A stretch of DNA of 11,636 nucleotides, taken from NCBI RefSeq assembly GCF_937875265.1, contig NZ_CALLXM010000043.1, positions 1 to 11,636 on the forward strand. Direction: 5' to 3'. The position numbers and the translations under genes are program-made. The notes below the pieces were generated by a model, which saw nothing but the letters and a program-made list of their open reading frames with translations, had not been told where the DNA came from and searched no databases. Positions 1 through 6,747 of this stretch are shown here, one piece after another (position 1 is the first letter of the stretch; each line of letters opens with the position of its first letter). Source of the stretch: an uncultured Acetobacter sp. (lineage in GTDB: Bacteria > Pseudomonadota > Alphaproteobacteria > Acetobacterales > Acetobacteraceae).

Positions 1-398
<398 letters not shown>

Positions 399-521
399 GG
401 CTGTCTTCCCTCTGGCTGCGGCGGAACGCCGGGGCACAAGAGAGTTGGCCGCAGCGGTCAGTCTTTCAAAAGTTCTGAAAAGGCATCAGAACCCTGCTCT
501 GGTCGTGAAACAGAAACGATG

Positions 522-539
522 AAACCCCTTGCGGGTTTT
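522..539. other. Hairpin in the tldD / exported-protein divergent region
   Basis: AAACCC (522-527), a five-base loop CTTGC, and GGGTTT (533-538) followed by one more T form a small stem-loop. It lies between divergent genes, about 85 bp upstream of the tldD start, so it cannot be an ordinary gene-end terminator unless another transcript enters the region. It could be an attenuator in the tldD leader, or chance. The rest of 399-625 shows no convincing promoter to me. Confidence 0.3.
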
Positions 540-625
540 GCGGCGGAGCTTAACTGTTTATGCTTTGGCCGCTCTGCCGGGAGAACCCGCTACCCGGAGC
601 CTTATTCCTGTCAGGAGTTTTGTCC

Positions 626-2083
626 ATGTCGTCCATTCCTTCAAGTCCTGGCGCTCTGGCTGTTACAGACCAGATGTTTTTTGATAGCCCCAGTGCCCTG
701 CTGGACCGCGCAGATGCGGAAGCCCTGACCCGCAAAGCGCTGGACGGGATGGATGATGGTGAACTGTTTCTGGAATATCGGGAAAGTGAAGGCATAGCGC
801 TGGATGACGGTGTTATCCGCTCAGCCTCTTTTGATACCAGCAGCGGCTTTGGCCTGCGAGCAGTCCTGGGGGAAGAAACCGGGTTTGCTCATTCGGATGA
901 CCTCAGCCGTTCCGCTCTGGCCCGCGCCGGAGATGCTGTCAGTGCTGTGCGCGGTGGCCGGTCAGGCACCATGGCCGACGCTGCCCGTTCCACTAACCAG
1001 CGATTGTATACGGACGCCAACCCGCTGGGTGAGACAGATTTTGCCGCCCGTTCCGGCCTGCTGACTCAGATTGATGCTTATGCCCGTGGGCAGGATAGCC
1101 GTGTGGTGCAGGTCATGGCGTCTCTGTCTGGTGAATGGCAGGCTGTGCAGATTATCCGTGCCGATGGCGCGCGTGTGGCAGACTTACGCCCGCTGGTGCG
1201 GCTGAACGTTTCTGTGGTGGTGGAACAAAACGGGCTGCGTGAAAGCGGGAGCTACGGTCTGGGTGGCCGGTATGAAATCAACCGTCTGCTGGAAGCGGAA
1301 ACATGGCAGGGTGCTGTGCATGAAGCACTGCGGCAGGCTCTGGTGGCTCTGGAGGCTAAGCCTGCTCCGGCGGGGGAAATGGAAGTTGTTCTTGGTGCTG
1401 GCTGGCCCGGTATTCTGCTGCATGAAGCTGTGGGGCATGGGCTGGAGGGAGACTTCAACCGTAAGGGCACCTCCGTCTTTGCCGGGCGCATGGGCACACG
1501 TGTTGCTGCTCCGGGCGTGACGGTAATTGATGATGGATCCCTGCCGGACCGTCGCGGAAGCCTGACTATTGATGATGAAGGCACACCAACGGGCCGCACC
1601 ACGCTGATTGAAGATGGTATCCTGAAAGGCTATTTGCAGGACCGCCTGAATTCCCGCCTGATGGGCGTAAGCCCGACGGGTAACGGTCGTCGGCAGTCCT
1701 ACGCGCATATGCCGCTGCCGCGCATGACCAATACGCTTATGCTGCCGGGTCAGGCTTCAACTGAAGATATGATCAGTTCCATGAAGCGCGGCCTGTATGC
1801 CGTGCATTTTGGCGGCGGACAGGTGGATATCACGTCTGGCAAGTTCGTGTTCTCGGCCTCCGAAGCCTATCTGGTGGAAGACGGCAAGATTACTGTTCCC
1901 GTCAAGGGTGCGACGCTGATCGGGAACGGAGCGGATGCCATGACGCATGTTTCCATGATTGGCAAAGACATGGAGCTGGACCCCGGTATTGGCACTTGCG
2001 GCAAAGCCGGGCAGGGCGTGCCGGTTGGGGTGGGTCAGCCTACCCTGAAAATGACTGGCCTGACGGTTGGCGGCACCGCCTGA
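626..2083 (+). CDS. tldD: Metalloprotease subunit TldD
   Basis: The 485-residue product matches TldD, the subunit carrying the metal site in the TldD/TldE (PmbA) cytoplasmic protease, known for processing small peptides such as microcin precursors and the CcdA antitoxin. The length is close to E. coli TldD (481 aa). The hallmark HExxxH zinc motif is present as HEAVGHGLEGDF (H266, E267, H270), and the C-terminal half has the Gly-rich family pattern (DDEGTPTGRTTLIEDGILKG, then VKGATLIGNG). I chose the ATG at 626 because AGGAG lies eight bases upstream; the frame is open to an earlier ATG at 560, but that adds 22 residues absent from the family and has no good ribosome site. No pmbA/tldE partner is in the window. 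tyrS follows 123 bp later on the same strand, with no clear terminator between them. Confidence 0.95.
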   Translation: MSSIPSSPGALAVTDQMFFDSPSALLDRADAEALTRKALDGMDDGELFLEYRESEGIALDDGVIRSASFDTSSGFGLRAVLGEETGFAHSDDLSRSALARAGDAVSAVRGGRSGTMADAARSTNQRLYTDANPLGETDFAARSGLLTQIDAYARGQDSRVVQVMASLSGEWQAVQIIRADGARVADLRPLVRLNVSVVVEQNGLRESGSYGLGGRYEINRLLEAETWQGAVHEALRQALVALEAKPAPAGEMEVVLGAGWPGILLHEAVGHGLEGDFNRKGTSVFAGRMGTRVAAPGVTVIDDGSLPDRRGSLTIDDEGTPTGRTTLIEDGILKGYLQDRLNSRLMGVSPTGNGRRQSYAHMPLPRMTNTLMLPGQASTEDMISSMKRGLYAVHFGGGQVDITSGKFVFSASEAYLVEDGKITVPVKGATLIGNGADAMTHVSMIGKDMELDPGIGTCGKAGQGVPVGVGQPTLKMTGLTVGGTA

Positions 2084-2206
2084 CACAGGCAACGCGGGCA
2101 GAAAAATAAACTGAGAGTTCATACCGGCATCCTGAAGGGCAGGAGGAGCCGGGCCGGGTAATCCTGCTCCAGCGGCAGGCAGAGGCGTAAACAGGAATTA
2201 AAGAGA

Positions 2207-3466
2207 ATGGTCGAAAACGGGTTTCAGAGTTCCTTCATGCAGGAAGCCGCAGCACGCGGTTTCATTTTTCAGTGCACGGACCCCGCTGCACTGGATGACG
2301 CGATGGCGAAGGGTTCTGTAGCGGCCTATATCGGCTTTGACCCCACAGCAGACAGCCTGCATGTGGGCAGCCTGATCCAGATTATGATGCTGCGTCTGCT
2401 GCAAAAGCATGGGCATCGCCCTGTGGCTCTGATGGGTGGTGGCACAGCCAGAATTGGTGATCCGTCTTTCCGTGAGGAAGCCCGGCGGTTGATGACGGAA
2501 GAGACCATCAGTGCCAATCTGGCCGGGATTGAGGGCTGTCTGCGGCAGTTTCTGGCCTTTGGTGGCGGTGCGTCCGATGCCATTCTGGCCAATAATGCCG
2601 ACTGGCTGGACAAGCTGGCCTATATTGACCTGTTGCGGGATGTAGGGGTGCATTTCTCCATCAACCGCATGTTGTCCTTTGATTCTGTCAAAAACCGTCT
2701 GGACCGTGAGCAGGGTCTGACCTTTCTGGAGTTCAACTACTCCATTCTTCAGTCCTACGATTTCCGGGAACTGAACCGCCGCCACGGTGTGGTGCTTCAG
2801 CTTGGCGGGTCTGACCAGTGGGGCAATATTGTCTCCGGTGTGGATCTGGTGCGCCGGACGGACCAGAAAAGCGTGATGGGCCTGACGACCCCTCTGCTCA
2901 CCACATCCTCTGGCGTTAAAATGGGCAAGACGGCTAACGGTGCTGTGTGGCTCTCTGAAGCGCGCTTGCCGGTGTTTGATTACTGGCAGTTCTGGCGCAA
3001 TACGGAAGATGCGGACGTTGGCCGCTTCCTGCGTCTGTTTACGGACCTCCCGCTGGAAGACTGTGCTCGTCTGGAATCCTTACAGGGTGCAGACATTAAC
3101 GAAGCCAAGAAAATTCTGGCGACCGAGGCTACAGCCCTGTGCCACGGGCACGAGGCGGCTCAGGCCGCAGCACAAGCCGCCCGTCAGACATTTGAAGAAG
3201 GTAAGCTAACCGCAGCTGATCTGCCTGTACACACTGTGCCGCAGGCTATGCTGGCGGAGGGTGTGCCGGTTTTCCGTCTGTTTGTGGAGGCCGGACTGGC
3301 CAAAACCAATGGGGAAGCACGACGACTGGTACGCGGGGGCGGTGCCCGTGTGAACAACGCTGTAGTGCAGGATGAAAACGGCGTGATTGCAGAAAAAGAC
3401 ATGGTGGAAGGGGCTATTCGGTTGTCTTCTGGCAAGAAGCACCATGTTCTGGTCAAAGTTGGGTAG
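2207..3466 (+). CDS. tyrS: Tyrosyl-tRNA synthetase (class Ic)
   Basis: This 419-residue cytoplasmic enzyme charges tRNA-Tyr with tyrosine using ATP. The class I Rossmann fold comes first: YIGFDPTADSLHVGS carries the HIGH-type motif as HVGS (residues 52-55), GSDQWGNI (201-208) is the signature tyrosine/ATP-site motif of bacterial TyrRS, and KMGKT (238-242) replaces KMSKS, a normal variant for this family. The C-terminal 70 residues form an S4 RNA-binding domain (VPVFRLFVEAGLAKTNGEAR...VRGGGARVNN). Length matches bacterial TyrRS (about 420 aa). The ATG at 2207 follows a purine-rich AGGAATTAAAGAGA stretch; starting at Met11 would also leave a complete catalytic domain. It lies downstream of tldD and 40 bp upstream of a lipoprotein gene, so the three may share transcripts. 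I see no T-box-like leader, as expected outside Firmicutes and relatives. Confidence 0.97.
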   Translation: MVENGFQSSFMQEAAARGFIFQCTDPAALDDAMAKGSVAAYIGFDPTADSLHVGSLIQIMMLRLLQKHGHRPVALMGGGTARIGDPSFREEARRLMTEETISANLAGIEGCLRQFLAFGGGASDAILANNADWLDKLAYIDLLRDVGVHFSINRMLSFDSVKNRLDREQGLTFLEFNYSILQSYDFRELNRRHGVVLQLGGSDQWGNIVSGVDLVRRTDQKSVMGLTTPLLTTSSGVKMGKTANGAVWLSEARLPVFDYWQFWRNTEDADVGRFLRLFTDLPLEDCARLESLQGADINEAKKILATEATALCHGHEAAQAAAQAARQTFEEGKLTAADLPVHTVPQAMLAEGVPVFRLFVEAGLAKTNGEARRLVRGGGARVNNAVVQDENGVIAEKDMVEGAIRLSSGKKHHVLVKVG

Positions 3467-3506
3467 TCTCTTCTTCCAACCGAATAAGGCGACAGGAGTG
3501 AGCCGC

Positions 3507-3872
3507 ATGAAACGAACCCCTCTGATTATAGGTTGTCTGGGGCTTATGGTGGTCGGCACACTCGCCGGTTGTGCCGGCCCGATTTATGGCGGGGGGTATG
3601 ACTATTACGGATACACTCCGTCTGGCGGCTATGATGATTACTACGGTTATGGCTCCGGCCCGCGCTGGGGCTATGCCGACAGGCGCGCCCGTCCGTTCCC
3701 CGGCGGAAGCCGCCCCGGTATAGCGCCCCATCCGGGTGGCCGACCGGGTGGTGGCGGTGGTCCGCGTCCGCCAGGTCCGGGCGGTGGTGGTGGCCATGGC
3801 CCCGGAGGCGGAGGTGGTCCCGGTGGCGGTGGTCATGGCGGCGGCGGTCGACCCGGTGGTCCGGGCCGCTAA
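3507..3872 (+). CDS. Small lipoprotein rich in Tyr/Gly then Gly/Pro
   Basis: A 121-residue product starts at an ATG with AGGAG eight bases upstream. Residues 1-22 form a lipoprotein signal peptide: MKR, a hydrophobic core, then the lipobox LAGC with the lipidated Cys at position 22. The mature part is low-complexity. First comes a Tyr/Gly/Asp-rich stretch (about 25-56, with repeated GGYDYYGY-like units), then a short basic segment (RRARPFPGGSRPG), then an almost pure Gly/Pro/His/Arg tail (about 73-121) ending GGPGR. No enzymatic domain is visible and I cannot name the family. The signal peptide, ribosome site and position 40 bp after tyrS argue for a real gene rather than a compositional artefact. 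An open frame continues upstream into tyrS, but starts there would destroy the signal peptide. Function unknown; an envelope-associated, possibly disordered structural lipoprotein is the plainest reading. Confidence 0.75.
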   Translation: MKRTPLIIGCLGLMVVGTLAGCAGPIYGGGYDYYGYTPSGGYDDYYGYGSGPRWGYADRRARPFPGGSRPGIAPHPGGRPGGGGGPRPPGPGGGGGHGPGGGGGPGGGGHGGGGRPGGPGR

Positions 3873-3895
3873 CACGCTCTTTTAAAAACCACCCA

Positions 3896-3977
3896 GGTCG
3901 ATCTGGCGGGCTGCTTATGCCCGCATCCAATCCCTTTTAAGGTCTTGTGATGTGCCACAAAGGGCGCCAGATCGACC
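3896..3977. repeat. Perfect 13-bp inverted repeat with 56-bp loop
   Basis: GGTCGATCTGGCG (3896-3908) is the exact reverse complement of CGCCAGATCGACC (3965-3977). The loop holds further pairing: GCGGGC/GCCCGC (3906-3911 with 3919-3924) competes with the inner end of the long stem, and TTGTG/CACAA (3945-3949 with 3956-3960) forms a second small arm. As RNA this could fold into a branched structure just downstream of the lipoprotein stop codon. As DNA it resembles the arms of a small palindromic element. I found no second copy in the window. Confidence 0.75.
3906..3939 (+). terminator. Possible terminator of the tyrS-lipoprotein unit
   Basis: GCGGGC, a seven-base loop and GCCCGC (3906-3924) form a 6-bp GC stem 34 bp after the lipoprotein stop. 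The following T-run (TTTT, 3936-3939) lies eleven bases after the stem, further than in a canonical intrinsic terminator. It overlaps the 13-bp inverted repeat, so the two structures exclude each other. Confidence 0.3.
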
Positions 3978-4020
3978 GTGCCGTGCCGTGCCGTGCCGTG
4001 CCGTGCCGTGCCGTGCCGTG
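3976..4020. repeat. Pentanucleotide tandem repeat, (CCGTG)9
   Basis: Nine perfect copies of CCGTG run from 3976 to 4020, followed by a partial CCG. The array starts within the last two bases of the right arm of the 13-bp inverted repeat, so the two abut. It is noncoding here; a pentamer would shift frame on slippage, but no gene crosses it. Confidence 0.95.
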
Positions 4021-4211
4021 CCGCTCATTTCTGTTTTTGTATTGTCTACAGGGACCGCGTCCCTACGGATGACTGCACCGACCTCGGACATGCCAATCAA
4101 GCAGTGGCTGCTTCGAGCATACAGGCCGTAAACGGCTCTCATGGTACTATTCTTGTCTCATTTTACATCTGCACGACTATGAGCAGCGTCAGAGCGGTCT
4201 GATGGCAGATG

Positions 4212-4233
4212 CTGGCGTTAGCCAGAGCTTTTA
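4212..4233 (+). terminator. Small hairpin followed by a T-run
   Basis: CTGGC (4212-4216), loop GTTA and GCCAG (4221-4225) are followed by AGC and TTTT. The shape is that of a weak intrinsic terminator on the plus strand. It lies 340 bp after the last plus-strand gene, so it would only matter for read-through or for an unrecognised RNA. Confidence 0.25.
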
Positions 4234-4265
4234 TTGCCTACCGGAAAACGCAGGAATCCCACTAT

Positions 4266-4338
4266 TTATCCACAGCGTATGGAGTCGCTTTTTACTGGTT
4301 TTCTGAGTCGTGCACCGAGGTTGCACCCGTTATCCACA
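4266..4338 (+). promoter_or_regulatory. Pair of perfect DnaA-box sequences
   Basis: TTATCCACA, the high-affinity DnaA box consensus, occurs at 4266-4274 and again at 4330-4338 in the same orientation, 64 bp apart start to start. TTACCCACG (4342-4350), twelve bases after the second box, is a two-mismatch relative. Two GAGTC sites (4282-4286, 4305-4309), which fit the GANTC target of the alphaproteobacterial methylase CcrM, lie between the boxes. A T-rich stretch follows at 4354-4374. These could titrate or bind DnaA. An origin is not established: the usual marker genes are absent and the flanking genes converge on the site. Confidence 0.5.
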
Positions 4339-4545
4339 GGTTTACCCACGACAGGATTTTTCTCACGCTTTTTGGGGAAATTAGAAGTGAGTGTTGTCTG
4401 TGCGGAGCCCATCAAAGCCGATGGAGATGCGCAGTGCGCAAGGGCCACAGGGGTAGATAAAAAAGAGACACACGCTTGTTGAGTGAGGGAGCCCGGATAC
4501 CTTATTAGTAAGGCACGGTGGTCACTTTGTAAGCGCAGCCAACGC

Positions 4546-4560
4546 CCCGCAAGGAGCGGG
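4546..4560 (-). other. GC hairpin downstream of tRNA-Thr
   Basis: CCCGC (4546-4550) and GCGGG (4556-4560) with a five-base loop form a GC stem about 45 bp past the tRNA 3' end on the minus strand. It has no adjacent T-run. It might act as a back-up terminator or processing barrier. Confidence 0.25.
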
Positions 4561-4605
4561 CGGGCTGGAAGCATTTGCGCTACGACTTTTAAAAAAGAAG
4601 AAGGC

Positions 4606-4680
<75 letters not shown>

Positions 4681-4691
4681 CCGCTGGCGGC

Positions 4692-4720
4692 GTTCTAGCT
4701 GTTCACGCCAAACGCCGCAA
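4692..4720 (-). promoter_or_regulatory. Putative promoter of tRNA-Thr with GC-rich discriminator
   Basis: On the minus strand TTGCGG (4720-4715) and TAGAAC (4697-4692) are separated by exactly 17 bp, matching 3/6 and 4/6 of the sigma-70-type consensus. The predicted start lies near 4685, five bases before the mature tRNA. The bases between the -10 and the tRNA (GCCGCCAGCGG) are all G/C apart from one A, the discriminator type typical of stable-RNA promoters repressed by ppGpp/DksA. The elements are weak individually; position and spacing carry the call. Confidence 0.45.
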
Positions 4721-4726
4721 GTCTGT

Positions 4727-4744
4727 TTCCGCTTAAAAGCGGAA
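4727..4744 (-). terminator. Perfect palindromic hairpin right after the dksA stop
   Basis: TTCCGCTT (4727-4734) and AAGCGGAA (4737-4744) are perfect reverse complements around two bases, beginning directly after the dksA stop codon. As RNA the stem would be TTCCGCT/AGCGGAA with a four-base loop. No T-run follows on the minus strand, so it is a terminator-like or 3'-end-stabilising stem rather than a textbook intrinsic terminator. It separates dksA from the tRNA promoter. Confidence 0.4.
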
Positions 4745-5158
4745 TTAATCGTCGCGGTGGGTTTTTTCCATCCGTTCATGCTGTTCCTGCGCCTCAATAG
4801 ACAGGGTGGCAATCGGGCGGGCTTCCAGACGACGCAGGGTGATAGGCTCACCCGTTTCCTCGCAATAGCCGTAGGAGCCGTTCTCAATGCGCTGGAGGGC
4901 AAGGTTGATCTTGCCAATCAGCTTACGGGCACGGTCACGGGTACGCAGCTCCAGCGCGCGGTCTGTCTCCACACTGGCGCGGTCTGTAATGTCGGCTTCA
5001 TGAATGCCGCCTTCAGAAAGGCTGGCAAGAGTATCCCCGGCCTCTTTCAGGAGTTCAGCGCGCCACTTCAGGAGTTTCTGTCTGAAATATTCCGTCTGAA
5101 GAGGATTCATAAACTCTTCATCTTCTGACGGGCGATAGTCTGGCGGTAGAGTAATCAT
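4745..5158 (-). CDS. dksA: RNA polymerase-binding transcription factor DksA
   Basis: The 137-residue product is DksA, which enters the RNA polymerase secondary channel and, with ppGpp, shifts transcription away from rRNA/tRNA promoters. The N-terminal coiled coil (about 15-95) carries the tip motif DxxDxA as DITDRA (D56, D59, A61). The C-terminal globular domain keeps the TraR/DksA zinc-finger shape (GYCEETGEPI...RLEARPIATLS) but only one of the four cysteines, C99; the others are T102, S120 and A123. This matches the cysteine-poor DksA type known in alphaproteobacteria, so zinc binding is unlikely. I start at ATG 5158 because MITLPPDY fits the family N-terminus and a good promoter lies just upstream, although the ribosome site is weak; the frame is open for another 120 codons, back into the O-antigen ligase gene, without meaning. 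The flanks are tRNA-Thr downstream and the O-antigen ligase gene 190 bp upstream. Confidence 0.95.
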   Translation of the reverse strand: MITLPPDYRPSEDEEFMNPLQTEYFRQKLLKWRAELLKEAGDTLASLSEGGIHEADITDRASVETDRALELRTRDRARKLIGKINLALQRIENGSYGYCEETGEPITLRRLEARPIATLSIEAQEQHERMEKTHRDD

Positions 5159-5212
5159 GTCAGTTGTCAGCCTTTGCAATGACAGGACACCTGCCTTGAA
5201 AGAATGACGCGG

Positions 5213-5241
5213 CTTATAGCGGTGTGAACTCCGAACGCCAA
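5213..5241 (-). promoter_or_regulatory. Putative sigma-70 promoter of dksA
   Basis: On the minus strand TTGGCG (5241-5236) and TATAAG (5218-5213) are spaced by 17 bp and match 4/6 and 5/6 of the -35/-10 consensus. The predicted start near 5206 would give a leader of about 48 nt before the dksA ATG at 5158. This is the best promoter-like sequence I found in the window. Confidence 0.6.
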
Positions 5242-5348
5242 GAACATTATGAGATTCCAGAGGAAGAAAAAGGACAGCATAGGCATGCAGCCCGCGTGAT
5301 ATGGCCAAGAAAAGAGAGTGCGGCCCGCGTGCTAATAACAGGAAATAT

Positions 5349-6668
5349 TTAAGTTTTCTTACAAACTGGCGTCGTGCTGCTGCTCTGGCCAGAACGGTGG
5401 GCTGCTGCTGAGGCCGCCAGAAGCCACCCGGCAAACATGAAAATCCAGCCTGCTGTGGGGAAGGAGAGCAGGGCGCTGGTGGAGGCCACAGGCCACAGGA
5501 CCACACAGCACATGACAAACAGCATGGCCTGCTGGGGGTTCTGCATCGGGGCTAGTGCGCGCAGGCCAGTGCGGAACCAGCAGGCCAGCATCAGCCCAAA
5601 TGCCACCAGTCCTGGCAGCCCTGCTGTAGTGGCAATTTGCAGATAGTAATTATGGGGGTGGATGTTGCAGCCCTTGCCTGTGTCACTGTCCAGTGGGGGC
5701 ATGCCCAGGGCTGTCAGGGCATCCGTATGGAACGGGGTGTGGCAGAAATTTCTGAACCCATCCATGCCCAGACCCAGCCAGGGGTGCGAGACAACCATTG
5801 TCACGGCAGTGCGGTAAAGCTTGCCGTAATCGCTCTGGGTAAAGTGGTGCAGCTGGCTGGAAAACTTCAGCACCAGCTTGGCATAGGTCGGGGGAGAGAT
5901 TACGGGCAAGTTGGCCACCAGCCCGGCAACGCCGACCAGAATGAGCACAAACGGCAGGCGAAAGCGGCGGACCATCAGGGCTGTCAGCAGCAGGCCGAAC
6001 AGAAGCAGCACGTTGCTCATCCGCTGGCCGATCAGCACCATGGTTGCCACGCTCAGGAGCAGCAGAGCGCCCCCGCCAGCCCATGCGAACAGGCGTTTGG
6101 TATAAAGGGCGTGCAGAACAACTGGCATCAGCGCCGGGAAGAAGAGCATGAGTAGCGTAAAACCTGCCCGGGGCTTCATGAATGGCCCCGTCAGCGCGCC
6201 ATCATCCGCAGGCGGAAAGCCCATCAGATTGGTGCCGGTCAGATACTGTTCCCAGCACTGGCTGATCAGCCAGAGGGCCAGCACGAACAAAATGGCAGCC
6301 AGCACTCGGCGGCGTATGGCAGGCACCAGTATCCAGCTCTCGAGTGCCGCAGCAAACAGGATAATCCGGGGCAGGCACAGCGCCTGAACCCATGCGCCAT
6401 GCACACCGATATGAAGGGAAGAAATCAGGCACAGCCCGCAGAAAAGAGCAGCAGGGCGTAGCCAGAGTGTCTGTGTCCACTGCCAGTCTTTGCGCAGAGC
6501 TGAGTGCAACAGAAAAAGACAGCCAATGACTGTTGCGGCCACATCGCTGAGCGCACGGCTGTAAAACAGCAGGAGAGGGAGAAGAAAAGTGCATCCTGTT
6601 CCGCACAGCGTCAGGGCCGCAGCAACGCGGTCAGAAAGACGGGGAACAGAAAATGCAGGGGCCATCAT
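5349..6668 (-). CDS. O-antigen ligase / polymerase-like membrane protein (Wzy_C superfamily)
   Basis: The 439-residue product is almost entirely hydrophobic, with about 10-12 membrane segments and one larger hydrophilic loop around residues 260-340. This is the architecture of WaaL/Wzy-type enzymes, which transfer lipid-linked glycans in the periplasm. The loop ends in HPHNYYLQIATTAGLPG (337-353), the family's HxHN...GLxG signature. Candidate catalytic residues by analogy with WaaL are R216 (in GQRMSN), R286 and H337/H339. Whether it ligates O-antigen to lipid A core, polymerises a surface polysaccharide or glycosylates protein cannot be told here: no other glycan gene is in the window, and it sits between ssb and dksA. 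Two adjacent ATGs (6668, 6665) open the frame, with a poor ribosome site. Length is normal for the family (about 400-450 aa). Confidence 0.85.
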   Translation of the reverse strand: MMAPAFSVPRLSDRVAAALTLCGTGCTFLLPLLLFYSRALSDVAATVIGCLFLLHSALRKDWQWTQTLWLRPAALFCGLCLISSLHIGVHGAWVQALCLPRIILFAAALESWILVPAIRRRVLAAILFVLALWLISQCWEQYLTGTNLMGFPPADDGALTGPFMKPRAGFTLLMLFFPALMPVVLHALYTKRLFAWAGGGALLLLSVATMVLIGQRMSNVLLLFGLLLTALMVRRFRLPFVLILVGVAGLVANLPVISPPTYAKLVLKFSSQLHHFTQSDYGKLYRTAVTMVVSHPWLGLGMDGFRNFCHTPFHTDALTALGMPPLDSDTGKGCNIHPHNYYLQIATTAGLPGLVAFGLMLACWFRTGLRALAPMQNPQQAMLFVMCCVVLWPVASTSALLSFPTAGWIFMFAGWLLAASAAAHRSGQSSSTTPVCKKT

Positions 6669-6702
6669 CTACGGAAAAACCGCGCTGTGACAGGCCCCTT
6701 CA

Positions 6703-6721
6703 CCCCGGCAAAGAGCCGGGG
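6703..6721 (-). terminator. Strong GC hairpin downstream of ssb
   Basis: CCCCGGC (6703-6709) and GCCGGGG (6715-6721) with loop AAAGA form a perfect 7-bp GC stem 27 bp after the ssb stop and about 35 bp before the next start. The minus-strand side has no T-run (TGAAGG follows). It probably marks the ssb mRNA end or attenuates read-through into the O-antigen ligase-like gene. Confidence 0.45.
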
Positions 6722-6747
6722 GAAAGGCTGTCAGAACACTCAGCTGA

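Larger units (their letters stand above)
3873..4605. other. Gene-free stretch of about 730 bp between converging transcription units
   Basis: The tldD-tyrS-lipoprotein genes run into this stretch from the left and tRNA-Thr/dksA from the right. Several ORFs of 70-100 codons exist, but none has a recognisable protein, a good ribosome site or coding-like composition, and they overlap each other on both strands, so I treat the region as noncoding. Its contents are listed separately: a 13-bp inverted repeat, a pentamer array, small hairpins, two DnaA-box matches with two GAGTC (GANTC-type) sites between them, and a T-rich stretch at 4354-4374. Other small hairpins are AGGGAC/GTCCCT around 4050-4064, GCCG/CGGC around 4125-4136, and CCTTA/TAAGG at 4500-4513. 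Confidence 0.7.

Noticed and set aside
560..625. Longer TldD starting at ATG 560
   Set aside because: Adds 22 residues not seen in the family and lacks a ribosome site, whereas ATG 626 has AGGAG at ideal spacing.
1184..1708. Long antisense ORF in tldD (174 aa) and similar ones in tyrS, rsmD, rluB and ssb
   Set aside because: GC-rich codon bias on the coding strand leaves long open antisense frames; none resembles a protein family.
3453..3930. Minus-strand ORFs opposite the lipoprotein (128-140 aa, Thr/Ala- or His/Arg-rich)
   Set aside because: Shadows of the Gly/Pro/Tyr-rich coding sequence; no ribosome site or signal peptide, and the plus-strand gene has both.
4349..4360. GACAGGATT repeated near the tRNA-Thr 3' half, as an integrase attachment duplicate
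   Set aside because: Only nine bases match, and no integrase or phage gene is present.
4021..4482. Calling this gap the chromosomal origin (oriC)
   Set aside because: Only two perfect DnaA boxes and one weak one, no dnaA, hemE or other usual neighbour, and genes on both sides run towards the gap, opposite to the usual leading-strand bias. Kept as a DnaA-box finding only.
3978..4574. ORFs of 70-100 codons on both strands (3978-4202, 4209-4460, 4234-4482, 4266-4574)
   Set aside because: Mutually overlapping, no recognisable protein, poor ribosome sites; one simply begins in the pentamer repeat. Treated as chance.
5159..5518. N-terminally extended DksA of 257 aa
   Set aside because: The extension crosses the dksA promoter and overlaps the O-antigen ligase gene; it matches no DksA.
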